Counted from the first letter of the stretch, positions 19,609-33,959 are shown. The stretch is DNA of 64,000 nucleotides from Stictocephala bisonia (GCA_035578905.1 JAQJVL010002635.1:24568-88567); one strand, 5' to 3'. Numbers and translations: made by a program. Notes: generated from the letters alone by a model not told the origin.

Positions 19609-20302
19609 GGCGGGTTACACACATATGCATCTCGCACGGTGCGACTAGCATGCAGCTCGAAGACCAACCTGTGTTAGGCGGGTTACACACATATGCGACT
19701 GGTACGGTGCTACTGGCATCGTGCAGCTTGTGTGCTAGTCGCATGCAGCGTGCAGCGCCACTAGGAACCGATCGGTCGGTGTTTTGGCGCTGCATGCAGC
19801 GTGCATCTTGAGTTGGCGCATGCGCAGAACACATTTCCAAGCCCTGATGCTCTTGTTCCCCCGGTGTACTACGTTGACAAGTGCGGAAAGTCACTTTTTG
19901 AATAGCTTGAGTTTTGTTAATAATAATTTGCAATTAAATAGTGTATACCCCAGTTTAAATTAGCTGTTTGCTGATTATGTATTGGCTACTTAAGGGCCAT
20001 AAGGCAATAATAAACATTTTGGCGCCTATAAGGGTGTATCCAATATTCACGTTCAATATTTATTCTTCTTTGACGTCGTCTTCTTCTAATGACGGTAAGT
20101 AACAACAGCATTTCATCATCCGACGACGACATTTTCCAATGAACTGAGCGCCAAAAAGTCCCCACCTCTCTCAGCTTGCCACTAGCACGTGCCACGACCA
20201 TGCAGCCTGCATGCGGGTTACACACATATGCATCTCGCACAGTGCTACTGGCATCAAAAATGCTAGTCGCACCGTGCGAGATGCATATGTGTGTAACCCG
20301 CC
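19609..20302. mobile_element. PIF/Harbinger-type non-autonomous element
   Basis: This 694-bp element has perfect terminal inverted repeats of about 43 bp, beginning GGCGGGTTACACACATATGC, and is flanked by TAA on both sides (19606-19608 and 20303-20305). That 3-bp duplication is typical of PIF/Harbinger. Extra partial copies of the terminal motif lie inside at 19677 (direct) and at 20213, where it pairs with the right end to form a 90-bp near-palindrome. The interior keeps a fossil of the transposase reading frame. Confidence 0.88.
19986..20132 (-). pseudogene. N-terminal fragment of a PIF/Harbinger transposase
   Basis: The 48-codon frame begins MSSSDDEMLLLLTVIRRRRR and continues with REYWIHPYRR. 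The arginine-rich stretch followed by (Y)W(V/I)HP is the usual N-terminal signature of Harbinger transposases. The DDE catalytic core is absent, so it is a truncated remnant inside the MITE. Its presence links the MITE to its likely autonomous parent. Confidence 0.6.
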
Positions 20303-20305
20303 TAA

Positions 20306-21224
20306 ATGAGAATGAGAGAGAAAGCAAACCAGTATTGGTAACCGCGCTAAGCTCTTTTCGTATGTTACAGGAAGTTTTACTAGTTCCCTAACTCTTCCCG
20401 CTTGTTATAGATCTGTTTTCATTGGTAAAACTAGTATTGACAACGGTCAGCCACAAGAGGACGGCTTTTCGATTCGCCTGGGGCTACTCGTCTCTCCTCA
20501 TTGCACCGGAAATAGACTTCCGGCCTGCGTCGGTAAAAAGGTATCCCTACTAAATGCGTTATTGACTTTCCAGCAGTGACTTGGCGGTTTGGGAAACGAC
20601 CACCTTAATTAAATATATTGACCTAATCTTATAAATAATATTGACTACGTTCCATACATCAATCTGACTATGATACAATCAGCAAAAGTAAACTTTCTCA
20701 AGAAGTAATAAGCAGGCCTACTAGGCCTGGAAACATTTTAAGCTTGGCACCTGAAGGGGGGGTCCGGACCCCCCCCCCCCGGCTACGTCTCTGCTCAAGT
20801 GAGGTGGGAGCCACAAACCAGTTCCTCTCTATCATTACTGTTTGAGCTTAATAAAACCATCTCGAAATGGCAAAGCGTACCGGATATATCCAAATAAAAA
20901 CGTAACTAAGAAAACACATTAAAGTCCATTTATGGGACGATGCTTTTTACAGCCGACAGCAGATCTTCCCAAACCACGCAGTTGGTGTCACCTTTTTGAA
21001 ATTATAAGTTCATTCCAATTCGAATCAAAAACCAAGAAAACAGAGTAATAAGAAAATGAGAAGGTACCTAGATAATACTAATTAGCATATCTCGTTTTCG
21101 ATACTTTCTTAGGAACTGAAGTTCTGTTAATGTTTCATGAGGCGTGATGCTGCAAACAATGTGTTAACAGGTCCTCACACTTTAGTGAAACTAGCTCGGA
21201 GTTGATTAATGGAAACAATTTCCC
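20306..21224. other. intergenic sequence with a hAT-like terminus
   Basis: GGGTCCGGACCC and a C-run followed by GGCTACGTCTCTG (ending 20793) resemble the right end of a hAT-type repeat like that at 17302. The 8 bp outside the two ends do not match, so they are not shown to belong to one insertion. No gene is supported. Confidence 0.5.
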
Positions 21225-24200
21225 CCGGCAACCAAAATTTCTGCTTTAGACGACCCGGGGCCCAAAAAAAAGGTTTAAAACCGAGAGCCGAAAAAGCTCG
21301 TCCCCAAAAATTCCCCGGCCAAAGGGGTTAAAGGGGCCGGCCCAACCCGGTCTGCCAAATCAGGGTGCGAAAAACAGGGTTGTTTTGGAAATTTTCCCTA
21401 CGTCCCCAAAAAAGAACTTTAAAGATGATTATTTTTTACCCTTTAAAAAATCATATTTTTAATAATAAATAAAAGGGAAATATATCAAAAAGGGAAAACG
21501 TTAACGGCGTTTGTTTTGAAATATTAAGGCTGTAAACCGTCACATGAGCGAATCCCCAAATTGGGTTTAAACGGTTTTTTTTAAAACAAAGTAGTGTTTT
21601 TGCGTACAAAATTCATTATTTATTTTTACCCTTTGTTTTAGAAAATTTTAAGTTTCTGAGGGCCCTTAAAAATTTTTAATATTTTTAAATTCTTTTAATA
21701 TTACCTAAAATTGAAAAATTTAAATTTTTTTAATTCCTCTTATATTTTTTATAAATCACAGAAAAAAATTCAAATTCACGGCAATAAAATTAAAACTCCT
21801 ACCTATGGGAATTTTCTCTAAATTTTTGTAAACCCCGATTTCCCGACCAAACAAACCCCAAGGGGAACGAAAAGGGGGTAAGCATAAAATCAGCTCTGTC
21901 GCCATGCGTAGTTCGTCCGCCTTTTCCGTCTTGCCCCGGCCTCTCGTTTATCGGGAAACCTTTTGGCCCCTTTCGTCCTTCCAGTGCGCGAAGTAAGTGT
22001 AAAATTTTTCGGAGAGAAGAAAGACCTTAAACAAATGAGAACTCTTAAAAAACAAGAAAAAACCCTTTCCTTTTTTAATAATAATTTCTCGGCCCAAAAA
22101 CCTTCCAAGAACAGCCCCCCCCCCCCTTAACATACATTCAGGTTTTGAAAAGGCCGAATACAAAAGAAAAACAGCAAATATAAAATTACAGTTAAAAATT
22201 TTACAAATAAAAGGGTTTGGAGGCTGGGTTTAATATAAAAACCCAAAAGGGCCCACTTTTAAAAATTTTCTTTTTCTATTAAATCGTGCTGAAATTTTTA
22301 AAATTAAGTGTTTGCTTTAAAAAACTCTACTGTTTCTCTGAAACTTAATTTTTGTTGAAAAAATTTTTGGATTTAAGAAATTTCAAAAAATTTTTGGGAC
22401 CAAAGTGTCACCCCAATTGTTTTTTTCTAAACCCTTTCAAAAGGAAAACGTTGGGGCACCCAGCCATCTTGTAGAACCCCCCAAACCGTCACTTGCATTC
22501 GTTTTTTACAAATTCCCAAAAATTTTGTTGAAATTGTAGTTTAATATTTAATTAAATTTTGATTTGTTTTTTTTTATTTTAATGTTTAATTTAAAAAACC
22601 CCCTTAGTGTTAATATTTTTAAATTAAAATTTTTAATTTTAAATTTCCCATTTTTAAGGCCAAATTGTAATGATTTAAATTTAAAAAAACATTTTTGATA
22701 TTATTTGGGCTGAATTGTTCAATTTTCTTCTCAGTTTAATTATTTATTGGTATAGTGGGGAAAATTTAAAATTTTTTACCCTTTTGATTGCCAAAATTTA
22801 AAATTTTTTTATGTTGAAAAAAAAATAAATATTTTCCATGTTTTTAAGTCACTTACGAATTTTATCTTTTTGTTTTTTACTCAATATTCCTTTAGGGTAA
22901 TTTAATTATAGGCCCTAAGTCTTATTTTTTTAAAAGTATTTTTGGGAATTTTTGGGCCCTAAATTTAAATTTTTTTTTAAATTTTTTTGTAATTTTTGGG
23001 GGAAATTTTTTGTTTTGGGCCCTTTTACGTACTTAGGGGGGTTTTTTTTTAACATGTTGTTTTGGCAAAATTTTTACTTCTTTTCAAGTGGGGTTTAATG
23101 TTTTTTTTTGGTTTTAAAATTTCCCTAGTTTTTAAAATATTCCCTTTTTAAAATGTCTTTTTTTTAAAATTTGGGCTTTTTTTGGGGTTTTTTGATAAAA
23201 ATGGGTATGTTTTAATTTAAATTTTTAGGCCTTTTTATGCAATTTTAATTTTCCCTTTTTTTAAACAAAACATTTATTTGCCGTTATATTTTTTTAAAAA
23301 TTATTTTTTTTTGGGGTGCTTTCGAATGGCGGGGAAAAAATCAAAGTTCAACAAATGAACAAATCTACGGCTCAAATTTAAAGGCCCAAAGGTTTAAAAA
23401 AAGGTCCCTGGGAAAATTTTTGTGGGGAAAAGTTACCCAAAAAGGGCCCCCCCCAAATTGTCTCAAGTACAGTAAAAAGTCTTTTGTATAACTTTTCGGA
23501 TATGGCTAAAAAAACGGCTGACTACGAAAGCAATTTACACCGGGGTTTAGAACCTTTGGGGTTAAAACGACAAAAATTGTACCCTTTAAAAAATTTTTTA
23601 AATGAGGATAAGGGGGGCAAAAAAAAGGGAAAACCCCAAATTGCGGGAAAAATTAGCTTTTTTCCGAATCTCTTTCAAAAACCCACCGCAAAAAGCCCTA
23701 ACTTACCCTCAGATTAAAAAATTTGACACGGATTCAAATCTTTTAAAAAGCTCCAAAACCCCGTTCCCCTTACCCAAAATTTGGAACTAAAACGCTTTGA
23801 GGGAAAAACCCTCTCCATTTTGGGTGATTTTATCAATTTGTTTAAACCTTAGTGTGGGGGGACAATGCAGGGGTTCCAATGAAAACGAAAAATCCAACTT
23901 ACTTTAAAAATTTTTTATATGGAGAACTAATTGAACCTTGAAAAATTTCTCTCAAATTTAAATTCGGAAAAACAAATTTTGGTTCCCCTTTCAAACAAAA
24001 CCGGATCGTTTTCCCCCAAAAAATTCAAAAATGATTTTACCACTTTTGCATCAAAAATTAAAAATAGGGGAACCCTCCCTAAATTTACGACGGGCCCCCC
24101 AAAAAGTTTTAAGAAAATTTTTTAAACCCTCTTTTTTTTAGCTTTAGTAGGGCCCCTTTTAAAGGCTCTCGTTTTGGCGAAAATCTCCAAAGGGGGGAAA

Positions 24201-26129
24201 AAACCCCAAATTCCCTTCCTCTGTTCTTTTTTTAAAGGGAAAAAAAAGGGAGGGAAACACTTGGGCCCAAAGACTCTCAAAAAAGGGGTGAATTTCCCCT
24301 TTTTTTCCCCAGAACATTTTTAAAAAGTTTATTATTTGGGTTTTTTGAACAATAAAGGTCCCCGGGTGGGGTTGGATAATCTGCTTTTTTTTTCAAAAGC
24401 CCTTTTTCCCCCCAAGGCAAAATTATGGCAAATTTATCTACCCCCAAAAGGGCCCAAAAAAGGGGGAAAATTCACCTTAAATAAAGGGAAAACATCCAAA
24501 AAAACATTAGCTTTTCTCTCTACCTATGAAAAAAAAAAACCACTCCCCATCCCCGGTTTCAGCTGTCCCCAAAAAACTGTTTTAAACAAGATTTAAAACC
24601 TTCCCCTTTTTTTAAAACCCAAGACCGCTATAAATTTGGGGCCAAAAAAAAAAAATTTTTGTGTCATGCCTAGGAAACCATGACAAAAAAACAATGCGTC
24701 TAAATTTCCCTGCCCCTCATACAAAAAACGCCCCAACACCCCTTTTGTTGAAAATTTTCCCAAAAAAAATTCACCTAAAAAACCACGTTTGTTATTTTAT
24801 AACCCCACTTCATCCTTTTTTGTAGAGAAAGTGCCCCCCAGTGTGGGGGTTTTTCCCAAGCTCACACCAGGCTCCCGTAAACCACACTCTTTTTTTTGTT
24901 TGGGTTTTCCCTTTCTTTGGAAAATTTCACCCCCCCCAAAAGGTTTAACTCCTTTGTTTTCAAGCTTTTTTTGGACAGGGGGTTTAGAAAGTGTAAATTT
25001 TATATCAAGCGTGCTGATCAAAACTCTTGGGTTTGCTGATCGCTCGAATCCTCCTTTTTCAGGTTTGGGCATACCCAAAAAACCCAAAAAAACCCAAAAG
25101 GGGAATATTTTAAAAACTGGGACCTCAAACCTCGGGGGGGGGCAATTTGGTTTTTTTAAACAACCCTTTTTAAATTCTTGAAAGGACTTCTGGGGGAGTT
25201 TCCCTCGATTCAGTTAAAACCCCGGAATTTATTCCCAAAAAGGAAAAAAAAATTTCTTTAGCCGACCCCCCTTTTCTGGAAGTGTTTATGTTCTTTTTTA
25301 GGAGGAAGCTTTTTTTCCTAAAATTTACTCACCAGTGAAAGGGCCCATTCCTTTGGGGCCTGAATAGGCATCATCCCCTTTGGTAGCCCATTTTTGGCTT
25401 ACCCTCTGGGGTCTGAAACCTTTTTTGGGCCCCCAAGCTCCCCTTTTCTCCCTTTTTTTCCCCACATCGCTCTTTTTCTACTAAAACTTACACCAATCCC
25501 CCCCAAAAAAATTTTGAGTACAGGAAAAAAAAACAAAACCCCCCCCGGGCCCAAAATTAAGGGCGGAAGAGCAACTTTTGCGTTTAAAAACATTTCCCAT
25601 CAAAACGCACTAGAGGGGCCCCCCCCCCCCAGAGGGACTTTAATATGGGAAAAGTCAAACTTTTTTCAAACCCTCCCCACTCTCCCTTTGGGATCATTAA
25701 GTTAACGCGGGAAAAAAAACTCCATTCTTTTAAAAAGGGAAAATTAAAAACCCCAAACCCCCCAAAATTTTCTAGACCCTCTACTGCAATTTTTTGAGGG
25801 ATTATCTCTCTTTAAAAGGGCCCATATGGAAAAAAGTTTCAAAAACATGGGACCCTCTCTTCTCCTTTTTAAAATTTTCCCTTCCGTATCATGGGGGGTT
25901 AAAGGAAAATAGTAGCCCCAAACCCCAAAAACTAGCCCTGTCTTCGAGGGAAGTGTTTTTTGCTCGGGCCCCGGGGTACTGCCTTTACCGGACGCAAAAA
26001 AAGGGGGAAACTTTTGGGTAAATTTTCCCTTAAAAATTTTTTGCGTTCAAAATTTGGTTTTCTTGTGAAATTCGACAATGCACAGACAAACCAAGCCTCC
26101 CCAAGAAGACCGGGTTTTATAAAGTAATT

Positions 26130-26295
26130 CTTTTGGGGAGGACTTGTATTTGGGATTTAAATAGCTCCCCCGAAACTTGGCAATCGGGAACCCTTTGGGC
26201 CCCAAACGGGCCCAGCCGAATTAAAGGGGGAAAGAAGCATACCCTGATGCAGCAAGATCCTTAAGAAAGCCCTACGTGGATGACATCATCACAAA
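26130..26295 (+). pseudogene. BEL/Pao-type reverse transcriptase fragment
   Basis: Through the distortion one can read a TTTGGGATTTAAA...GCTCC...CTTGGCAATC segment that parallels the (T/F)G-K-SAPYLAIRTL block of BEL/Pao reverse transcriptase. It is followed by YPDAARSLRK and the catalytic YVDDIIT motif (26243-26293), which is error-free. The frame is broken between the blocks. GC-richer sequence at 24.7-29.0 kb probably contains more of this retrotransposon, but I cannot assign the other domains. Confidence 0.6.
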
Positions 26296-29200
26296 AAAGT
26301 GAAGATAAGGGGGCCCCAACCCAATCCGGGCTCCGGGCAAAAAACTCATCGGCCCCTATTCAAGGAAGGGGCCCTGGGAATTCCCGGGAAAGTGGTTTTC
26401 CTAACTCCCCTGGGATTTGCTTCGGGAAAAGTCCCTAGGGAAACCCACCCAACAAACCCCCCGGGTATTCCCCCAAAGATTAAATCCCCAGCCCCACTTC
26501 TCCACCCTTGGATTTGCATTAATCCCTACAGGTGTTTCCATTCTCATTTAAGTTTGCCCCTCCCTTCTCTCCCCTGCACAAAAACGTCAAGTTTTCCTCG
26601 GGCCTATTGCAAAAAAAATTTAAATTTTGGGTGGTTTTTTTTGCTCCATTTAAACCAAATGTGGTTGAAAATTTTTTATCAACTCTTGTGGACACAAAAT
26701 TTTGGATGGGATAAAACATAAAAAAAGGTTTTAAACCCCAAAGCAATGGCAAGTTTTTTGGGGAACTTTAAGATTCTTTGACAATTGTAAACCCCCTGCG
26801 CCTTCCAACGGGGTCAAAAAGCTAGCCTATTAAAATTTACAGGGGGTTCTCAGATCCCTCGGGAGCATGGATACGCAGTTTGAAGTGTATATACGTTGCA
26901 TGTTCCAAAATGAAAAGGGTTTCCCGTTTTCAAACAAATTATTAAAAAACCCCCTTTAATTTTCCCTTAAAAAAGAAAGTTACTTTCTGCCCTTGAGCTA
27001 TGTGGTGCTCATCTTCTAGAAAAATTTGTTAAACTTCCGGGCCCGTCTTGCTCTCTAATGGGGTTTAAAAAATTTTCCCTCCATAATTTTTTGGTGTGAC
27101 TCATCTATTTTTAACTAACATAAGCTTTACATTCCTACTTAACAGTTTAAAAAACCCTTAAATTTGGGAAAACCCCTTTGGGCCAAAAGAAAGGAGATTT
27201 TTTCCCTTTAAAGGGCGGGCATCCTTTTTGGAGTCTAAAAACCCCGAAAAATGCGTTTCCCTCGTGGCAAAACCCCCCATTGGGTTACCAGACCATCACT
27301 CTGGTGGTTTGGGCCCAAAAGACTTTTTTCCAACTCCCTAAAAAAAAGGGTTTCCCCCATTCAAAATTAACCCCCTCTCAAAATAAATGCGCGAAAAGAA
27401 ATAAACCCCAAAAACCATACTGCTTTAATAAAACTAAAACCACCCCAAGGGGGGAAAAATTATTTTTTAAAAATTTTCTTCAGGGGGAAAAAACTATTTG
27501 GGGGTTTTTTTAATAAAAAATTTGTTATAATTCCCGGAAAAATTTGGGGTGGTTTCAAAAAAAGGTATCTAGGGACATTTTAGGTAGGGGAATTTTAAAT
27601 TTGAGGCGGGAATTTTAACCCAGTTTTCCCAAAACTATTTGAAAACTTTTTGCCTTTATAGGATATTAAAACATTTTAAAAAGCCCCGGGGTGCTCCTTT
27701 CCCCCCGGGGGAAAAATTGATTCATTTTTCTAACCCCTGATGGTTTTTTATACATATCGGGGGTTTAGACTTTTCACATTTGTAACCCCCCCAAATTTAA
27801 CATACGTAACCCTTTTGTGTTTTCCAAAGGGCTTTCGGGTCTTAAATCAATGATAGCCCTTTTATCATCGTACTTATCCCACTTGGGCCCAAAAAACCTA
27901 ATACAAGCACTAAAAAACCCACGAAAAAAATCTGGAAAATTATTTCTTAGAAGTACTGTTTTGCTCACATTTTTTAAAAATTTTTCGTGTGTTTTAAGAA
28001 TTAAACCAAAATAAAAAAAAACTCCTCTTAGGGGTTTGAAAAAACCTGCACATGTTTTTTTTAAAACCTACTCGCCCGTTTTTTAATCAAAGGTGGGGGA
28101 ACTTTTCCGGGCCCCTTTCACTGTAAACTTTTTCCCCCCAATTCAGGGGCCTTGCGACCATTTAAAGTCAAATTGGGGCTTTTTTATTTGCATTGCCCAC
28201 TTAAGCCGTTAAATAGTGGGGGTGATTTGATCTTACTACGGAAGGCTTTTTTGGGCCTTCACGTTTTTTGTGTCCCGATGTGGTCAAATGCTAGATATTT
28301 ATTTCAGACGGGTGGAAACAACTTTTTTAGAAGGGAATTCGGGTGCGGGACGAAAAGTATTCCCCAAACTCAACTCTCTCCCCCTGTTTGGCAAAGGAAA
28401 ACCCCAAAAAAAAAACCCTTTTCCCGGGGGAAATTTGCTTTCCTTTTTTAACCCCCCCAAAAACTGCCTTAATTAAAAGGTGGACAATACTTGTCCCAGT
28501 CGTAATACCCACCCGATCACCCTTACAAAAAAATTTGAATGCCCCAACACCCAAACCCATCTACAAACGGGGAAAAATTGGGTATTAAACCAACTGTCTT
28601 GTAGGGGAAACGTGGGGGGTTTTTTTGTCCTTCCCCACTACACGTGTAATGGGGGGGTTTGGGTGGGGTCAAAAACCCAAAATAAAAAGTTTTTTGGCAA
28701 GCGGGGTGGTGTTGATGGGGAAAAGTGGGTTTTAAAAAAGTCCCAAAAATACCACTAAAACCCGGAATGAAAATTTTGGAAAATTTGGTCCCTCCTTTTT
28801 CTTTAAAACAGTGCCCCAAAAATGGACTACTCCCCAGGACAACCTCAAAACGGAAAGGATTTTGTTTTTGGTGCACTTTCCTTGGCCCCTTTTGGGCTGT
28901 AAACTAAGGGTTTCCACCCTGGGAACCCTTTAAAAGGGTTTCCCCTACGAGTGGTAAAAATTTAAAGGGAACTTCTGGGAAAACTTTAACACACCTGAAA
29001 GCCCAAGGTCTTCCCCTATGCCACGGGGCCCCAAGGGGGACTTTTAAATTTTTAAAAAGATTTTTGGGAAATTTTAAAACCTTTTGAAACCCTAAAAAAA
29101 AAAATTTCAATTCTCTTTTTGTTACAAGTTTTTTTAGTTTAAAAGTTAAACCAAATTTCAGTTGAAAGCCCTCAAAACTTAAAAGGCGCCAGATTTTTGA

Positions 29201-30828
29201 CTTTCCCAAAATCAAATTTTTTTTTTTGCTTAGTTTTTAGAGAAAAATGTTTTTCCCTCAGGGTTTCCCTTAAAATTTAAAAAAGGTTATTCTTTTAAAA
29301 AACCCTGCAATGTCAACAAATATTTAAAGTCCATTTTATATTATAAGATAACGGGAATGGATTCCGGAAATAATTAAAACATACATAAATTATCACTGTA
29401 TGTGAAAGGGTTTGGGGCGAGGGGGGTAAAATACCAATTTTATGTGTAGGGGTTTGGCGGGGGGGGTAAGGGGTTGGGGAAAAATTTTGAGGTTGGCGGG
29501 GGGGGTCAATACCAAAGTATTGAAATTGGGGGGGTTGGGTTATTGGACCTTTTTTCCCCTCCTCTCTTAGTATTTTTTTCCCCCCTTTTTGTATTTTCTA
29601 CAAAAATACTTTTATATACTTAAAATCCACGATTCAAAATTTTCTTTAAAGCTTTTAATGTTTTAATCCCCCCTATTTTTGTGAAAAACAAAAAAAATTT
29701 TTTTGTTGCAAAAAAATGCCTACCATTACAGTTTCTAAAAAAAACTCGGGGATTTTCTGAAAGGGAGAAATCCAAGTCGATGGAAAATTTTTATTTCACC
29801 CACCATGCCCGTTGTTAGGGGGGAAAACGGAACCCTTTTCCCAAATAATATTGTACAATGTTTTTCCCATTTATAATTAAAAAGGGGGACAAAATTCTCA
29901 TTTTACTCAAATTTAAAATTTAGGGGTTTTTGTAGGGGCTTTTTATTTTTATTTTATTTAAAAAAAGGGAAAAAATGTAACCTTTTAAACACAGGGCTTA
30001 CCCTTTTCAAACCCTTTCATTTAGGATAAATTTTTTTAATTTTGTAAGAAATTGCTTAGAATCGTAGTTTTTAAATTTTGGAAATTTTTATAATTTGTGG
30101 GGTTTAAAAGGGATGTTTTTTAAAATGAAAATTTTTTAAAAATTTGCTATTGAAAAAGGTTATTTCCATTTAAAATCAAGTGCATAAAAAATTTATTAAA
30201 AAGTATTTTTTGTTTTTTAAACGGGGGGAAATAAATTATTATTCTTTTTCAAAATTAAAATCTCTACAACACTTAAAAGCTGGATAATAAAAACTTTGCC
30301 GGGTCTCATTCTTTAATTTAAAAAGAAATAAAAAATTTGTTTTGTAAATATTTTTTTTCGGGGTTTGTGTACTGTTTTTTATTTTTCCCCAAATTTAAAA
30401 AAAAAATTATAGAATTTTCAAAAAATTAATTGTAAAAATTTGGGGGGGAAAAACTATTGCTAAACTGTTATCCCCAAAAAAATTTACTTTTCAAATGGAA
30501 AATTTAAAAGGGAAATTTTTAAAAAATGAAAGGTTTAAAAGGGGGGAGAACAACTTTTTTTTTTAAAAATTTTTAGGTACTTGTGTTAAAAAGACTTTTA
30601 TATAAGAGAATATGTTTTCTTATTTAAACCTTTAAAATTTTGGGTTTGCAACAAAATTTTAAAAATTGAAAAAATTTATCCCAAAAATAAATGCTTTGGG
30701 GTTCAAACTTTAACCCAAATTTTAACATGCAAAAATTTTTAAATTTAAAAAAAACAGGAAACTTTAAATTTTTCTCATCATACCAGGCCCAACAAAAAAA
30801 CTGTGAAAAGGGTTATTTGTCCCAAAAA

Positions 30829-30832
30829 AAAA

Positions 30833-30868
<36 letters not shown>

Positions 30869-30870
30869 TT
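30829..30870. repeat. poly(A) tract
   Basis: About 40 bases are nearly pure A. In this block run lengths are not trustworthy, so it may be inflated from a much shorter run. Confidence 0.7.
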
Positions 30871-33800
30871 TTTTTTAAAATATTTTTTATAATGGAATAT
30901 TATTATTTTTTTAAGTTTTTTTTTCACACAACGAGCTAAGTGTCCTTTTGTGACCAAAATTTTGAGATGTTTTTTTTTAAATGTTTAGAATGGATTTTTA
31001 TTATTTTTTTAAAGTCTATTTTTCATAAAATTTTTAATTTTTTTCTTTTTTAAATAAAAATTAAAAAAAATTTTTGGGGGAAAACAAAAAATTGTAAAAA
31101 AAAGCAATGGTAATGAATTAAACAATTAAAAGGATTTAAAGGGTTTTTTAAACATTTTTAAAAACTTTTTAAAAAAAAGATTTTTAAATTTATTCAAAGA
31201 AAAATTTTTAAACAATGTGTAATAAATATTTTGGGATGATGCACTATTTTCAAAAATTTTTGCGTTTGGCCTTTCTTTTAAAATACGGAGACATTTTTTG
31301 ATAACACCCTACTTGTATTTGGCAAAACAAAATTTTTAAAAATTTTCCAACAATTTTTAAAATAAATAAAAATATAAAAAATTAAATTCTGGGGGGGCCC
31401 TTAAAAGTTTTGGCTTTATTTGAACTATTTAGAAGGGCTAGAATAAACTATAAAACGTTAACAAAAAAAAACAACTAAAAAAGTTTAAATAAATAAATAA
31501 AAACCAACTAAAAAAACCAGGAAACCCAATAAAAGTTTTTTAAAATAAATTCTTCATATTTCCCAACCAAATGGTACATAAATAATTAGGGGAAATTACC
31601 GGGGTAAAACCAAATTTAAAAAAAAATTTTAATTTGTTTTTTTATTTTTAACCCTAAACAAACACTTACAAAACTCACATAAAACAAAAACCCAAGAGTT
31701 ATAACCAAAAGGTAGGGTTTTTTTTAACCCCCATTGAGTAAAGGGTTTTAAAGCCCTTTAAAAAAGGTTTTCCAAATCACAAATTATCCCTTTTTCTTAA
31801 AAAAAAACTAACATATAAAAATAAATTTTTTTCTCATAAAAATTTTTTAAAAGGTAACAAATTTCATTGTTCATATTAAAAATTTTTATAAACTTTAATT
31901 TTCTTAGGAAAACATTTTTTTAGAAAAACTGAAAAAGTAAAATTTTTGTTTTCAAATTTCCCTTGCACCAATGTTTGGTAATAAAATACCAAAGAAATTT
32001 GCACTACTTTTTTTTTTTTTAAATTATTTGATTTTTTATCATTTTTTTAAATAAAATAAAATGTTTTTTTATTTTCCCTTTCCCCAATTTTTTTGGGCCC
32101 CTTAATTTTCATTTGTATTATTTAAACGACAAAAATTTTTTCTTTAAAAAAAAAACAAACAAAAAAAAACAACAGGGGAAATATAAAAAAAAAATACTCC
32201 TACTGATCCTTACAATGCAATTTTTAATTTTTTGTAAAAACATTTTTTTTTTTTTAAATTAAAATTTAAAGTTTTTATCAGAATCAAGAATCTTTTTTTA
32301 AATTTAAATAATATTAAAAAAATTTCCCAATTTAAAACCAAAAAAAAAATTTTAAAAAACTTTTGGGTTTTTGTGGGGGGTTTTTTTTTAAAAATTTTCA
32401 TGAGTAAAGAAACCATTAAAGATAACTGAAAATTTATTTATTACATAAAATTTTTCTAACACAGAAAAAGCGCAAAAATTTAATTAAAAAAAGCTTCATT
32501 TAAAAAAAATTAAAAATCCCCCTTTTTTAAAAAAAATTTAATTTTTTGGTAAAATAAATATTTTTATATTTTTTTTCACTTTACTAAAAACAATAAAAAA
32601 ATTTTAAACAACTAGTTCAGGGGAAATTGGGGAAATTTTGACAAAAAATTTAATTCTACCAATTTTTTGGGCCAACACGTCCAAATGCATTTTTGGCGGG
32701 AATAAACCATGTGGTGGTTTAACCCTTTTGGGCACAACTTAATGATTGGAAAAGGGCCAAGTTTTTACATGAACTCAATCGTAAAATAAATAAATGGTGT
32801 TTTAAAAGACTTTAAGGTATTTAAAAATTAATAAAAAAAAATTTTAAAATTAACTTTTTTAAGTTGATCGTTTTAAACCTAATTGTGACTAAACTTTTGA
32901 TTTTAATTAAAGAGTAACTTGTTTTTTAGACGAAAATTTTTGAAAGAATCAACTAGAAACCCTTGTGATAAGGATGTTTTTGATAAAAATCGGGTTTTAA
33001 GCGTTTTGAAATGGGATTTTACTTTAAGTCTTTTTTTCAAGCAATTTTAGTATATTTCCCAAAAAAGTTTCTTGATTTGAACTGAAAAATTTGTGCCCTT
33101 TTTTTGTATTTTAAAATTTTAAAAATGTAGGGTTTTAAAAAACCTAAAATTATCTAAAAAAATTGGGGTTTTTTAAAAATTTTTTGCTTTAAAAGGGGCC
33201 GGGAAAAAACTTTTTCTTCCAAAGCTTCTCTTCAATTTAATTTAAAAACAAAATCGCGACTGAAAGAAATAAATTGGGTTTTAAAAGAGATTGTAAAAAA
33301 AAACCGATTGTAAAATTCTACGTTTTTTAAAAATTCTTTCAAATTTTTTTTTTTGGGGCCCCCGCAAATGTTTTTAAAATTTCCCGGGGGCCAAAGAACC
33401 AAAACTTTTATTTTTATGAGAAAACAACAGCTCTTGGGTTTTTTGGGGCAACAGCCCGGAGGGAAAAGGTGGAGGAGACGATTTTTCCCCCCTTTCGATT
33501 GTTTTTGGGAAAAGGGTCTGAGGGCAAACAAAGAAAGGGTAAAAAACGGGAAAGGGAAATTATCATAATGTAGGAGGATTACGGGGGACTGAAAACCCAA
33601 GGGGTTGTTTTACAGTTTTAAAATTTTTGGAACCCTGGCGGACTGGGTTTCCCAAGTGGGAGCGGTGGGGATTTCAAAGGGCCCTGTAAAGGGGGAAGGT
33701 TAGGGTCCCCATTACACCCCCTCGGGAAAACCCTTGTTTGTTTTCCCACCTCCTAAGGGGAAATTGTGTCTCGGCGTTTGTCGCCTCAATCGACTTTTCT

Positions 33801-33959
33801 TTCTCTAACTTTCCCTGCGGGTTAGGCCCCCGGGGGGGAAAACCGCCGGTGGGGGTGGCGGACCATATCCCGGGCCCTACACGGGGGGGTGTTGGAACCG
33901 TCTATCAAAAAACTGGGGCAAAAATAAAGGGATTAAACCTGTGGGGATCTTGGTTTTTC

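Noticed and set aside
19547..19933. 128-codon minus-strand ORF inside the Harbinger MITE
   Set aside because: It runs through the terminal repeats of the element and shows no transposase motif.
17302..20793. A 3.5-kb hAT element bounded by CAGGGACGTAGCC and GGCTACGTCTCTG
   Set aside because: The 8 bp outside each end do not match, and no transposase lies between. They are more likely independent fragments of one family.
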